Shown: piece after piece, positions 27,801-40,839 of the stretch
How the letters are laid out: each line of letters begins with the position of its first letter
Numbering within the stretch: the first letter of the stretch is position 1
Assembly: GCA_013399895.1 (NCBI GenBank)
Contig: VXBA01001116.1
Location: 1,116,117-1,180,116 of the forward strand
Direction: 5' to 3'
DNA from: Serilophus lunatus
Lineage: Eukaryota > Chordata > Aves > Passeriformes > Eurylaimidae
DNA: 64,000 nt
Made by a program: the position numbers and the translations under genes
Notes under the pieces: generated by a model
What the model was told of the DNA's origin: nothing
Database searches by the model: none
What the model saw: the letters and a program-made list of their open reading frames with translations, nothing else

Positions 27801-30299
27801 CAGTGCAGGGTTCAGGATGACAAGCTTTTCTAACTAGTGACTTATAATTTCCTGTGGTGAGTGGCAGCTCCTCCATCCTGTGCCATGTCTTCCCAAAGAG
27901 AAGTGCTTCCCATTCTCTCAGCCACTTAAAATATGATGATGTTTGGAAGCAGACCTAGAAGGTGTATCTACACAATCTAAGTCTTCTCCAGTTTCCACCA
28001 AATACATGCATAAATTTGGTGGAAAAATTGTAATTGCACATGAAAACCAAAATAAGCCCCTAACACAATGTGCTTATAAGGACAAAGAAAAGTTTCTTTT
28101 CTGGAAATATGAATTCAAGAGAAACCAGGAAAATCACCTACTGGTACTCTTTGTAGAAATTCCATATCATTTCAGGCAGCTGGTCTCTAAACTCTTTCAA
28201 ACTTTTTGATAAATCACTCAAAACAAATGACCCACCCCCCATTTAAAATTTAGTCTTAGACTTTTTGCTTAGGAAATATTGTGAAAGTTATAGGGATGGT
28301 AATGTCAACAAACAGTCCATGAAATGACAATAGTGTGAACTATGGAAATAGGCCATTTGATATCTGTTTTATCTGGGGGAAGTGCAACATTCTATTCTCT
28401 ATTCTGACTATCCCACACTGAATTTGTTGGAGTCCTCATTCCTTTCCCCTAACTAAGCTGATGGTACCAGTAACTTAAAAATTGAAATTAAAAACATTAG
28501 GAGGGCTTTAACATCCTTCAAGGATACCATTATGGGAGAGAACAGATGCATTGCCAGGCTTCATGAGCAGGAGCTGGTGCCAACCTGCTGTAAGGAATTA
28601 CTGGCAGCACAACATTTTTGTCATGGATCCTGATGCAAAGCATAAAACAGGACTCCTTGTCCAGCCAGCCATGAGAACTTGTCTCGTCCTCCCACTTTTT
28701 TGTCGTCTGGGAGTTGCACTGCCTGCACTCTCAATGTCATTGGGAATGACTTTAACAAGCCACTCAGTCTCTTAAAGAAATAATAGCAGTGATATAATGC
28801 TCTGCATATTTTTAAATTGCTGTTCCACGTTGCCTGTGCAAGTCTCTGCTGAATCGTTGCCTCTAACAAGGTAAACATTTTAATTTTACAACAGCACTGT
28901 TCTCATAAACATCTGCTTCTTACTGCAATGATACATAGGTTTTCTTTGGCTATTTATGAAGAATTAGCTGTGGGTGTAGCCATGCCAAAGCCATAAGGGG
29001 ATCACTTGCAAAAGCACAGTTCTTTCAGCAATTTTTCAACTGAATTAATCTGCAATCACTGGCAAAACATGCCTTCTACTGAGATCAGTTATTGTAAAGA
29101 GGAGAAAGGTCTAGACTCTAGAGGTCAGGCCATGAGTTCAGATTCTGGGGGACTCTGGAGGGAAGGTGGAAGTGGTGGAAAGGGTTAGTTTTTGATGTCT
29201 AAACTCACTGTTAGTGACACTGTGACAGTATTTTCTGTTGCTCAAAGGCTGTTGTGGAAGTGAATATATTTACAGTCAGAAGGAGCTGTGACATTGCTGC
29301 AATGAGACATATCAGTGACTAGAACAGAAAGGGACTCCCTCAGAGGGCCACCACCAAAAAACACCACACATTTTCATGTGCTGAAGGTCCCTGTGGTAGC
29401 TGACCACAGCTGTACTCACAGACAAACATGCAGATGTCTACTTGTGCCATGTTCCACCCCCTGCTTTTCTTAAATATCTTTTCATTGCAGTATCTTAAGC
29501 CTGAGAACACTGGAAAAAGACATGAGTCATATGATTGATTACTTAATGCCTTGTTAGTTAAATTCTATGGAAAACAAATAAACTTTCTAAGATTGTGGGT
29601 GTTTGTAAGAAAATCTATCTAAATAAAGGCAACCCTTTCAAAATGTCATGAAATTAAACAGTGTCACCTCGCTGCCCTTCTTTTTTGCGTTGGTTTTGGC
29701 TTACAAAACAATCAACAAGAGTGAGAATACAACAAATTCAAACTGTGTTCTGAAAAACAATTTTTGTTTTGAGTGCAAAAATGCATGACTCAGTTATCTA
29801 CTAAAGAATAAAAATTAAAAAATGTTCTTTGCTAATTTACAGCAATGATAACAGAGACTTGCACAGACATCCTTGGTCAGTCTGATGTGAGAAAGATGCC
29901 AAAAATGAGTCTTTAAAGTCCAGACTCATCAGCTGCAGATATTGCAGTGATTGCAGTTCTGCACTTTGAACTGAGGAAGTTAACAGCAACACAAACAGGA
30001 AAAAGAATTTGTTGGATTCAACAGGAACAGGTAATAAATTGAAAACTGAAGTTGCCAACTGACAGTCCTGAATGTGGGAAGGAGTGGTTCTTCCTGAGAT
30101 GTGAACTGTAAGGGTGCCAGTGATGGAAAAAAAGCTTTGCCACAGAGAGATCACAGCAGACTAGTTCTGTGTCAAGGTAAGGACTTGATCCTCTCACCCA
30201 CTTGGTTCAGGAAAGCATCAGAATGTTGGCTGTGACTCAGCAAGGGAAATTATTATTATTTAGGATAGAAAAAGAAGGGACTACTACAAGGAGGCAAAG

Positions 30300-31010
30300 A
30301 GTTTTTAAATATGCAGATGGCACAGTTGTGCTAAACCTCAAAATTTTGCCTCAGAGCACCACCAGATGAGCTCAAGGAAAGGGACTCATGGAATAAATGG
30401 ATGATTGGGCAGATGATCTCCAGGAGTTCTGCAACAGAAAATGGAAGTTTTGGCAACAGGGCTCACTGGGAGCATCAAAGAGCTGGACTGAGCACTTCAT
30501 GTCTCCATCCCCTTGGCAACCTCTTTGCCCACTCCATACCACTGCCAACACCTTCAGGCATTCTGTCCACACTCCCGGGATTGGGAGGGAGTATCTTGGA
30601 ACAGGACACATCCAGGCAAGGCTTTACTGGGGCAATCAGAGGAAAGAAAAACCCCTTTTATGAAAGAAGACCAAAAGATCTTGCCTTGGTTAGTCTGGCA
30701 AAACACAGCTGAGCAAGGATATAATTGCCCTCTACAAATACATAAGAGAGTAAATGCCAGAGAATAAAAAACATTTCACCTAAGACTTGAGAACAGAACC
30801 AGCAGGGCCATGCATAAGTTTAGACTGGAAATTACATGATTTTAAGGCGTAGAAAAATGTCACAGCCTTCATAAAGACATTTTAGGAACTCAGGAAAGAA
30901 ACACAGCTAGCTTTTAAATCAGAACTTGCTTGCTCTCTCAAAAACTGCTGGGGATGAAGTGGAACATGGATAGGAGAGGACTGGATTATGACACAGGGGA
31001 TGCCTTTTGT
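30300..31010 (+). mobile_element. Ancient CR1-type LINE relic (end of RT ORF and 3' region)
   Basis: A decayed non-LTR retrotransposon in the plus orientation. At 30310-30321 the frame reads Y-A-D-G, a degraded copy of the reverse-transcriptase FADD motif. In the same frame about 30 residues later, near 30397-30430, it reads DDWADDLQEFCNRKWK, similar to the segment after the catalytic motif in CR1 enzymes. The spacing matches the family. Two in-frame stops separate the two motifs. Further on, TTGCCCTCTACAAATACAT (about 30726-30745) and TTTAGACTGGAAATTA (about 30819-30834) resemble the 3' part of old amniote CR1 copies. It cannot be active. Limits are approximate. Confidence 0.7.
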
Positions 31011-33243
31011 TCTTGGAGACTTAATTTTTTGGCCAAAGGCTTAATATAAGTAGGTTAATTGATTTCTATTTCAAACAGATTTTTTTCTCGCTCTTTCGTG
31101 GCAGGTCCTGACTCCCCTTGTTACTGCTATTAGTGATATGATCCAATACATCCAGATGGTGCTTCACACACAGCTACAAACATGCTCCCACTAACACTCA
31201 GCACTGGCAGCAAAGCACATTTCTCATCACTGAGGCTTCTTCTGAGAGACACCTCAAAGCAACTTTTAATATTAGAGTGGTATCTGACTCCAGAAATTTC
31301 CTAAATTAACTCCATGCTTTGATAACAATGCTGTTCCCCCTGATACAGATCATTAAATATCTGCAAATGAAATGGAGACACACGTGGCTGGCTTAATGGC
31401 TTGACTCTTGAAGTGCTTACTCATATGGAAGGTTTCTCTCTGTCTGCTGCAGTGGTTATGTGCAAAATGTGAAGAAAACATTCCCCACATTCCAGAGATG
31501 TGGTAGAAAGAAAGGAAAATGGCAGTTCCATTCTCACTCTGGACCCCTAAGAGTGACTCAGAATATAAAGATGTGGAAATAAAATTTCAGCACATACTGA
31601 TAAACCAAAGATGCAACATGAAAGAGAATGCAGGAACACTTCCAAACACACTGCTCTGGTTTAACATCCTCACAATGAAAAAACCACAATGGTTTCAGGA
31701 AATTTCAGAAAATCCAAAAGAAAGAATAAAGATTGGTGGGATAATTTGGAACTGCTTGATAAAGTCATGATGCAGAACATGCCATGGTAAATAAAACTCT
31801 CTTAGGCTGTGCAAGCAAAACAGTTTGCAGAGCATGCAGTTTAGTTGTGCAGTTTTGTACAATGACAAAAGTACATCATGTTTTAGGCTCAGATATAGTC
31901 AGATGTGGGAAGATGTGACTGGAGCATCTATACTTAGGAAATATGTTCTTGTTAGAAAAATAACATATAAGCATATATTAAGAAGAGAGAATGTATGGAA
32001 AGCCATAGACAGGAGAGTTCAGCTCAATATACACTAACATAGAGATTGAGAGAACCCAAATAATTTGTAGATTTATGAGATGAATCAGAAGATGCTTTAA
32101 GAAAATCAAAGTCGGTGTAATTGTTAACTGAACTGTTTTGAGACTTATTTTTTGTTACCAGAGGTATCTAGTGGCTTATGATCTGTCCTTCAGGGAAAGT
32201 AAAACTGTGCAGATTTCATTAAAAATCCCAAGCAAACCAAACCAAAACATAAACCTGGCAACATGTTTTCTTGGCAATCAATTGGAAAATTCAGTTAACG
32301 AGGAAATTCCAGCCAGACAAGGCCATATCTTTGCTTAGTGAAGAAGAATACCCACAACACTGGTGGGCTGAAAATAAGTGGGGTTTCAAAGGTGCCGATT
32401 CAAATAAATGGGATTCACTTGCTTTTTTTTGCAAGTTCTTTTCAACCGAGTTAATGACAGGGATCAGCAATTCTGCAGTTACCCAGATTAAATGCAATTT
32501 TTATTTTTTTTTTTTTTGTGCTTTCGTGTCCTCAGCATTATGCAGGGTGTTTCAACTTCACAGACTTTATTCCAACAGCAGCTGTCGGGGCTCTGAACAC
32601 CCTCCAGACCGTGTTACCCAATCCACACCCTCATCCCTCAGGTGAAGCTGTGCTGCTGAGGCAGGGATTATCACACTGAGAAGGGTGGTGGGAGTCCAAG
32701 GAACAGTCACATACCACAGATCTCCTTCAAACATACAGCAAACACAAGACAAGTTTGCGCTTTTCCTGCACTTTTTTTTTTTAAAAAAATTTTTTTGGTA
32801 TGTATTCTTTTCTAAACAATTAATGCAGGTGATCCTTGGACACAGGGCAAGGCTGACTTTTCCTTTGACACACACCTTTCATGCTCTTTCTTTTAGTTAC
32901 CAAAGCTTCACAGGTACTCTCACACAGAGCCCTTGTCCCAGAGGCAACATCAAATTTTCCATAATAAGCTCCACTCACTGCAAATAGGAGAGTTAAAACT
33001 GCGGCCTGGGGGGAAGGACTTAAAAGCAGTGGAAACAATGCATCCCCAAACCTCTCAGAGTGGACACTCCCTGCCCCAAAGTGGGAACCACGAGGATCTA
33101 CTAAGGATATCCCTGGAAAGCTGTGGTTTGCTTCATTTCTTCTCAGATGCTCCACAGTATGTTCCATGGAATATTTGCAATTTTTCTTCACGTCGTTTGT
33201 AACTTCACCCACCTTGAGTATTTGGCAGACCATGAGAGATCTG

Positions 33244-33293
33244 TGCATCAGCAAGGTTTAGGATCTTAAGATTTCTTGCATCAGCAAGGTTTA
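33244..33293. repeat. 17-bp direct repeat, 33-bp period
   Basis: TGCATCAGCAAGGTTTA occurs exactly at 33244-33260 and 33277-33293, separated by 16 unrelated bases. Confidence 0.93.
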
Positions 33294-34271
33294 ACTTCTC
33301 CTGATTGCTTTGAGAAGCCAGGGTTGTGATTTTCAACTAGGAGTGTAAATTACCAGATAAACTGACTGAGTTACTGGCTTCTGCTTAAGCCAGCTTTCAT
33401 CTCAGTGACTTCCAGAAATTTCCTGAGCTGCATAAACTGCAGAGCACATAAACTACATAAACCACAGGGACACTGCTCTAGGACCTCTCACTTACCAGGA
33501 GTTTAAATCTTGAGAGCTCAGTTCAGTTTCATTTCTTTCTCAGAGGCCAAATGCACAGACCTACTTTCATCCAAATTTAAGGGTTTGCAGTCCAAATGCT
33601 ATTCTCCAGACTGTTTTGCCAGGGCAAGGTTTTTAAAGAGTCAAATAGCAGGAGCTAAAAAAAAAAAAAAGAGCCCCAGACCCGTCCTTGTGAAAGCCTC
33701 CATAAACTAGCCCTAGCAGAGCCTCACCTCCCGGTTGAGGCTGTCAAAGGAGAGACTAGGAGACTAAAGGCTAGGAGAGACTCAATTTAATCCTTAATTA
33801 AATTTAATCTACAGTAGAGATGGTTTGTTGACTCAGCTAGATAGGTACAGTGAGGCTGACAGGTCAGTCGTGGTTTAGGCATTTCTGTGAGAGAGGAAAA
33901 AAAAGCCTCCAAGAGTATAATTGATAGCATTTGGTGAGAAAAGTGTAGAAAGCCCAGATTTCTTACACTTGTGCAATGGCTTCAATGACCTGTGGGGCAA
34001 CTACTCTGCTCTCCTGCACCCATGGCTGCCTTGTATTATGTGTATGTGTACCTCTGTGTGATGGCAACTCAAACTTTGGGTATTGAACACACTCTGATGA
34101 AACAAGTTGTGGTTTTGACCAGTAAAAGCTGGTGAGATGCAACAGAATTTTGTCGTCCTCTTTCTAGAGGTGTCTACTTGAGACAAGGAGAGAAATCACT
34201 GAACACAAAACCTGCAATGAAATAATTTGTCTCTCCTTCTCACTCTTGAAGCAACAAGGCACATTATTACC

Positions 34272-34310
34272 TGCTCTGCAAAGAAAAACAAAAAACAAAA
34301 AACAAAAAAG
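34272..34310. repeat. CAAAAAA short tandem repeat
   Basis: Several copies of a 7-bp A-rich unit in intron 1. Related CAAA-type tetramers occur near 45703-45720 and 58398-58415, and the complementary TTTG form near 26798-26815. Confidence 0.88.
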
Positions 34311-37205
34311 AATGGCTGCTTACACGGTTACTGTGGATCCCAGGCAGAAAGTGAACACTGATTCACAACCTATTAACTTTCTGTTCTCTGAAACTGGAAT
34401 CTCACAGAAAATCCCAGATGCAACTTCCACTCCCACCCCTCCTTCATGGGCTGTGTGGTGGTTAATCTGTTTCTAAAATGGGTTATTCATGTAGAGCAGC
34501 TATTTTAGCATTCTCACAGGAACCACACATCCAAGGGGAGAAGCTTCTCATTTTAGGGGCCATAGCTGCTAATATAGCAAAAAAAGTAGTAAAGAAAATG
34601 TCACTGACATTAGCAGATTAGAAAAAAAAATATGTTTTCATTGGCTGAAACGTGATAACAATCTTGGAAAGTATCCTTTTCTTTTGGACAATTTGAGGAA
34701 TGGATACTGCTTAAAAAGTAGTTTCACGTGCATCAAAATGAAATAATCTGAGAGGCATAAATATAATAGATGAGCCTTTTAATAATCTAGTCTCACTGGA
34801 AAGACTACATTATTAGACTATAGAGTGCAAATCTCTTCCTCAAAAATCGGGGCATTGCTCTAATTAAATCTGACACGGACATAAAAGCATGCATATAAAC
34901 CCTGCATTTAATGAAGATAAATTTCACACCTCCAACGTGTCACTAAGAGATTACACTACATAGAATTAATGCCTTTGAACCCTGTTTTAATCTGAAATTT
35001 ACACAACACATCTGAGGTACAGTCATAGATCTGTTTTATTTAAATGTAGAGTAAGGACCGTTTTCCTTGCACTTCTCGACTAATTTAAGGCATTTATCTT
35101 TGATCTTTGTCGGTGTCAAGATGGAACAATTCCTGCTATTAGACACCACAGGCGTTTTAGTCTCAGGGAGTCACAGTGTCTCAGATGTGCTGCAGGGAAA
35201 ATCAATTAAAGGAATGTGATACCTTCTCTTCCATGGAAAGGGGACAGCAATTGCAGCAACAAAACAAGTTGTTGGGTTGCTTTTTTTTCCTCCAAAAACG
35301 TAGGCAAGGCTGAGGGAAACAGTTTTTGGCTGAGCATCTGATTGGGACTTCAGTCCTACATATGGTCTACGTGGGTCTTCCAAGGGAAGACAGCTCTGCC
35401 TCAGCTGGAACAGCTCTAAATACATAAATGCCGTGTTAAGTGAAGCAGAACACAGTCTACATGTTGGCGGTAATGGCAAAATCACAACTGCAGGTTCCCT
35501 GCTGAGACAAGCCGGGGAGCAGGGTGGGAGGGTGAGCCAAGTGTCCATTCCTACCCATGGACCAGCTCTGAATAACAGGTCACATCTCCTGGGAGCAAAA
35601 GGAGGAAACCAAAACCAGAGCAGGAGCTGGGAATGTGCAGTGGCTGTGTGCTGTTCCTCACAGTTACTGTGTGAGTTAGTGGGTGACCTCCATTCCACAA
35701 CTGGGACATCAAAGGCTCTAGAGTCAGATGCTATTTAAAAGATGAGAAATCCCTTTCATTATTACTATAAAAGGGCTGGCATGTATTTTAAGAAGGATTT
35801 CAAACTGGTCATAAGAAAAAAAAAAAAAAGCCTTCAACACTAGTCTTCTACTCCAAACACCTCTGTTTAAATGTCTCAAATTAGGTTTTGTTGGAAAAAA
35901 AGGTACTGGCACACTCATAACCTGACATACTTTCCATTATAAACTCATTTCTAGTGTAAACTCTGAACGTATAAGCTATAAATAGCGCCTTGACTACAAC
36001 ACAGACTTTCCTTGTGTGCTTTGAATTCAGAAACAATATTTGGACTTTAGCTGATTTCTTTCTTTATAATTCTTCACGAATTCTAACATTTATTTGCTAT
36101 TTATTTACCTTTTAATAAGATTTTGTAAGAAACGATTTTCCATCTTCTTGTTCAGGCTGGGGATAAGAGATGTGTTTGCCGTGAAATGCCTCACATTTTG
36201 CTGTTCAGGGAGGGATATCTTGCAAGGTTCCTGCTGTGTCATGGCATAGCAAGCAGTTAATCTCAGGAAAAAAGGACATACAGGCCTATGGTCCAGTGTC
36301 CAACCCTCTGTGCTCACTTAAAACTTCTGAGCACCTACAATTTCTCAGTCAATGGTGGTTTTATCCAAATTGATATTTTTTTCACCTTTCCTCAGAAGGC
36401 TTCATTCCCTCCATGACAAGTTGTTGGGTTTTTTCCACTGTCCTTCCACCTGTCTGTTTCCACCTCCCGCTCAGAAATTCTCCTTTCTTGTGTTTGAAGA
36501 TTTTGGAAGATAAAATCTGGCTATCTAGTGGTTTTTAGGACATCCAGAAACATATCCTCTAGATGTTCTAAAAACATGTAAGATGATGCCACTACCTAAA
36601 AAATACCTTCAAAAACCTATAAAAAATAAATTAACCAAAACAAAAAGCCTCCTCAAAAATAACCAACCAACCAAGCAACTGAACATCAACTCTCCCAAAC
36701 ACCAAGCCAAACACCACAAAAAACAAGCAGGAAAAAACCCACGACAACAAAAAAAAGGTAAACCTTTCAAATATGAAGGTATTTGAGACTTCAGGGTTTT
36801 AATGTTTTTCAAAGATAAAGGCTATATATAGATTTTTAACTCCCTACCCACTTATACCAAATGGCTCCGTGCTAGTTGTCATCTCTGTAATGCAATTTAA
36901 GACATAGGAATGAAAAGTGATTTTCAAGAGGTATGCATTACTTTCCTAGTTCTGGACATAATCTGAAAATGAACTTGTGGCAATAAGCTCTGTGGTTCCT
37001 GGAGGAGCCTGTAATGTTCTGCCTAGAAGAGCATCTCTCAGAGAGGCCCATGGCTGCTCTTTGGTTCAAAGAAATAAAAGTCAGAAGTGTAGAAATTGTT
37101 ATTTAAATAGGACATAACTAATGTTTTCATGGGTGATGGCTCTAACAGAAATACTCAGCTGGTTCACCTAAGTCAAGTACCGTGAACAGGTGGATAGAAA
37201 AACAG

Positions 37206-37262
37206 GATCACAGAATCATGGAATGGTTCGGGTTGGAAGGGACTTTAAAGCTCACATGGTAA
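37206..37262 (-). mobile_element. CR1 retrotransposon 3' tail
   Basis: The plus strand reads ATCACAGAATCATGGAATGG followed by GGTTGGAAGGGACTTTAAAG. This is the reverse complement of the typical bird CR1 3' end (CCTTCCAACC with ATTCTATGATT repeats). The element is therefore on the minus strand and 5'-truncated to about 57 bp. It sits within intron 1 in the same orientation as HAPLN1. Confidence 0.82.
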
Positions 37263-37506
37263 AAACTGAAATACCTTAAAATATCTAAAATCCCTGATGT
37301 CTTCTCATGCAATAAATAGCTAAAAACGTGAGCATAGTGTGTTCACACCAAGTACCTTGACAGTGTAAAAATGGTGCCCTGGCCCAGTATTCCTTATGGA
37401 AAAAATGCAAGTTGTGCTGCACTGACCAGACTGAATAAGAGGAAAATTGAGGAAGATTCGACATGGGAGGTGTGAGGTGCATTTTTAATGCTCTAGTTTC
37501 ACAGGT

Positions 37507-37538
37507 TTTGCTTTCTCCTGAATTTGCTTTCTCCTGAA
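37507..37538. repeat. Exact 16-bp tandem duplication
   Basis: TTTGCTTTCTCCTGAA occurs twice with no gap, which suggests a recent slippage event in intron 1. Confidence 0.95.
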
Positions 37539-39879
37539 TTAATCACCTTCCAATGCCTTGGTGCAGAGAGGATCAAATGCTCTGATAACTGAACCCCTCC
37601 TTCAACACAGGAAGGAAAAAACCCTTTACAAGCAGTAGGAATCCCCCCAACCCAAGGAGAGAAGGTGCTCTGCAAAGACATATGGACAGGACAGATGATG
37701 TTGTTGGCCAGCATATGAAATAATTTTACCTGCATTGAATAGAAGTATCTAAAAGCATTCTCATTATGCCCGTGAATTTATAAATCAATCATTTCAGAAG
37801 CTAATTGTACTTTTAAAGGAGAACAAAGTCAGAAAATCAGAAGGAATATTGTTGGCCTCCAAGTTAATGAGTCAGAAGACATTAGCATGTGTAACCTTTA
37901 TTATAATTATTAAACATTTTTCAAGCTGCTGTATTAACCTTTAGAAAAGTAAGTAATGGAAAGTTGCATGACTACTTTCAACAAAGCATGAGCCAGAACT
38001 GCCTTTTTTGTCTTCTTCAGAAAGAACAATAATTTCATTCCTCAAAACATTTTGTCCAGATTTTTATTTGCCTTCTACTCTTGTCTTTTTAAATTAAATG
38101 CCTGGAATTCACATACAACGTACCTTAAACAAGGTGAATAATGGGTCTTCCCTTGTGTTGAAAAAAGGTGCATAAATTTCCATATGTAATTTATCTTACT
38201 ATGTATAATTAATTTTTTTTTTAGCTTTAACTTTAATCACTAAAATGTATCTTTTGTAAGCAAAAAGCTGTATGAATTTTTTTGCATGTTTTGTTGTGGA
38301 TTCCACATCTTCTCTGTATAGTTGTGGCTTTTTTTTTTCTAGAAGCGAGCTGAAAAATTTCTGGGGCAAGATTACTTTTATTTTTTAACCTATAGAATTC
38401 CCAGCACTCTCAGGCAACATAAATCTTTTTCTTTTGCACACATTTACTTTCTTGTACTCTTCAACATACAGTCATCTCTTCTGTATTTAGAATAATGACT
38501 ATTTGAAATACTACAAAAAGTGGCAGCCCAGATCAATATAAGTGCTGATAATCAGTTTCTAGAGGAATCATTGCTTTTGTCTCAGTGACTGGCTTGCTGT
38601 CATTCAATGTTTCACCAAAGCTCATAAACTCTGTTGGGACCAGGAGTTTGCACAAAAACAGGGGTATGGTATCAACTGAGCAATGATTGTTGATTGTCTA
38701 CATCAAAATCTGCATCTTCACATCATCCCTGTGAAGAGAGGGAGCTTTGTCAGCCCATTTTGGCAGCCAGAGGAATGAAGGACCATAAGCCTCCAAGTTA
38801 TTCAAGGTCACTCAGGGATTTAAGTCTGAGCAAAGGTCTGAAACAAAGCTTCACAATCAGCAGTGAAATATCTTCACAGTAAAACATCCTATAACTACTC
38901 GGCAATGCTTTCCTCCCTATTTCAGGAGATACATAATTAAAAGATAACAATTAATATCTGCTTTCAGATGCCTGAGTCTCAAAGTGATATTGTGCTCTAT
39001 TCCCTGCTAGCACAGCAACCACAGTTCTTTCCCTCAAAGAGAAAGGAGTTAAGATGGCAATAATGATTCCCTGGAAGTCCTCTGTGGGCACTCCATCATG
39101 CACTTAGAAGTTATCAGTTTGAGTGGCAGAGAGAAATAAGGTGCTGGTCTCCAGCTTCTCAATAAAGTTGCCTGACTTGCAATCACGCTGGAATTCCTGC
39201 AGCACTGAAATGATAAACTGTATCATAAGGATACAGCAAGCACTAACTTATTCCTAATGGCCTATTTTGTGCCTGTGGACCTTTGGCTATCTTCTACTGT
39301 GATTTTATTTCAGAAGGAGGAAAGCAAAGGTCAGCATCATGGGCAAATCTGTTGCCTCATCCCTCACTGCCCAGGCAATGCACTGTATGGAATATATTTG
39401 AGGTCATTTGGAGATGAAAGATGGCACTTCAAAAGGCTCTTCTAGCACCGAATCAACCATGAGGCACTCAGAGTTTCCTGAGTCAATCTAGAGATGCTGA
39501 TCAGTTTAGTGCTGGAGAATTGCACTAAAGGTCAAAGCCAAGAGCAATTAAGGGCTGCATGATAGGAAATTGAAGACTCAGCTGGGAGACGTAGTGTAAA
39601 TGGCTCTTGTGCTTTCTGTGTGCTGTCTTCCTTTGCTTCCTTCTCCACATTCAGCTAAACACAAGACTGTTCAGCATTTTACAGCAGTAGTCACCATGCA
39701 CAAAAGGGACAAGCTTCCTCCTCACACCCCCCTCTTCTTGTTTGAGGAAAAGCAATGCAGCAATTTGGCCTTACCTCACTCTTTGTTTCCCACTATTTTT
39801 GCCCTTCTTCCTTTACCCTCAAAAGGCTGCAAAAAACGGTGCTAGGCTGGAATTTTGGCATAATTTTATATTATCTTCT

Positions 39880-39881
<2 letters not shown>

Positions 39882-39921
<40 letters not shown>
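39882..39921. repeat. T40 homopolymer
   Basis: Forty uninterrupted T, the longest pure run in the window. On the minus strand it is a poly-A run. I saw no gene-like or CR1-like sequence next to it to mark it as a retrocopy tail, and bird CR1 elements do not end in poly-A. Confidence 0.97.
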
Positions 39922-40798
39922 CTAACTTACCCCTGCAGTTCACATATTCAAGCTTTCCTTTGTAAGCACAAAGGCCAAAAGACTTTTCTTACTGGGAGTC
40001 AAGACTCTTATCTAGTATTATGACTTCAAAACTGATGACCTAATAAAACAAACCCACCAAATGTTGTGAGAATTGCAAGAGTAGACTGTTATGCTTTCTA
40101 GGCTATCTGCCATATTTAAGCTTCCATGACAGGGGAGTATGAACCAAATTTTCCTTGAGGTAAGCCCACATGTATTTCCTGCGTGCTCTATTGTCCTTAT
40201 TAAAGTCTGGGAAGAGCTTATGTACCCATAGAGAACCAGAATTTCCTTTTCCAAGGTTTCCTAAAATGATGACAGGCATCTTAAAAACACTGGAACAAAA
40301 GGTTCCACCTCTTTACCAGCATAGAGTTTAATTTGGTTTTGTTTTTTCTCATACCTATTTGCACATTTTAGCTGAATGTACAAGCATCTAATTGCAAAAG
40401 AAGAGGATTATTTGTGCTTCTGTTTTTCCTCCAGCCTACAAAAAAAATCTATAAATTTCTCTGAAGGAGACATAGTGGGATTGTGACTCCATGGCCAGTG
40501 CTCATAGGTGGCATAAACAGAAACCCAGAATTCATTGAAGCAAGGTCCTGGATTTCTGAGGACTTTTGGGTCACAGTTTAGGGGATATTCAAGCCTGACA
40601 TAAGAAATATGTCAAATTGGCTACTTGGTGTCGAACACAGAGATGGTGTGCTTTCACACTAGTGACCCCTACCTCCTTCTCTTTACAAATTTATAAGGTG
40701 AGATCTTGCCCTCCAATGTGTGTCCACCATTTTTATACTTGTATCTATATGATTTTGTTTAATGTGAGAAGTTCAATATAAACTTGACAGTTGGTACA

Positions 40799-40800
<2 letters not shown>

Positions 40801-40834
<34 letters not shown>
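40801..40834. repeat. AT dinucleotide microsatellite
   Basis: About sixteen AT repeats in intron 1. A shorter AT tract occurs at 16628-16644. Confidence 0.95.

Positions 40835-40839
<5 letters not shown>

Noticed and set aside
32820..33254. 144-codon open frame on the minus strand
   Set aside because: No recognisable motif. It overlaps sequence with T/A low complexity at one side and has no splice or promoter context.
35171..35698. 175-codon open frame on the minus strand
   Set aside because: No domain, splice context or family resemblance. The overlapping plus-strand frame is also open, which fits chance in a locally GC-richer stretch.
36583..36786. Lysine/asparagine-rich small open frame
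   Set aside because: The plus strand here is nearly G-free A/C-rich low-complexity sequence, which avoids stops and yields Lys, Asn and Gln by composition alone.
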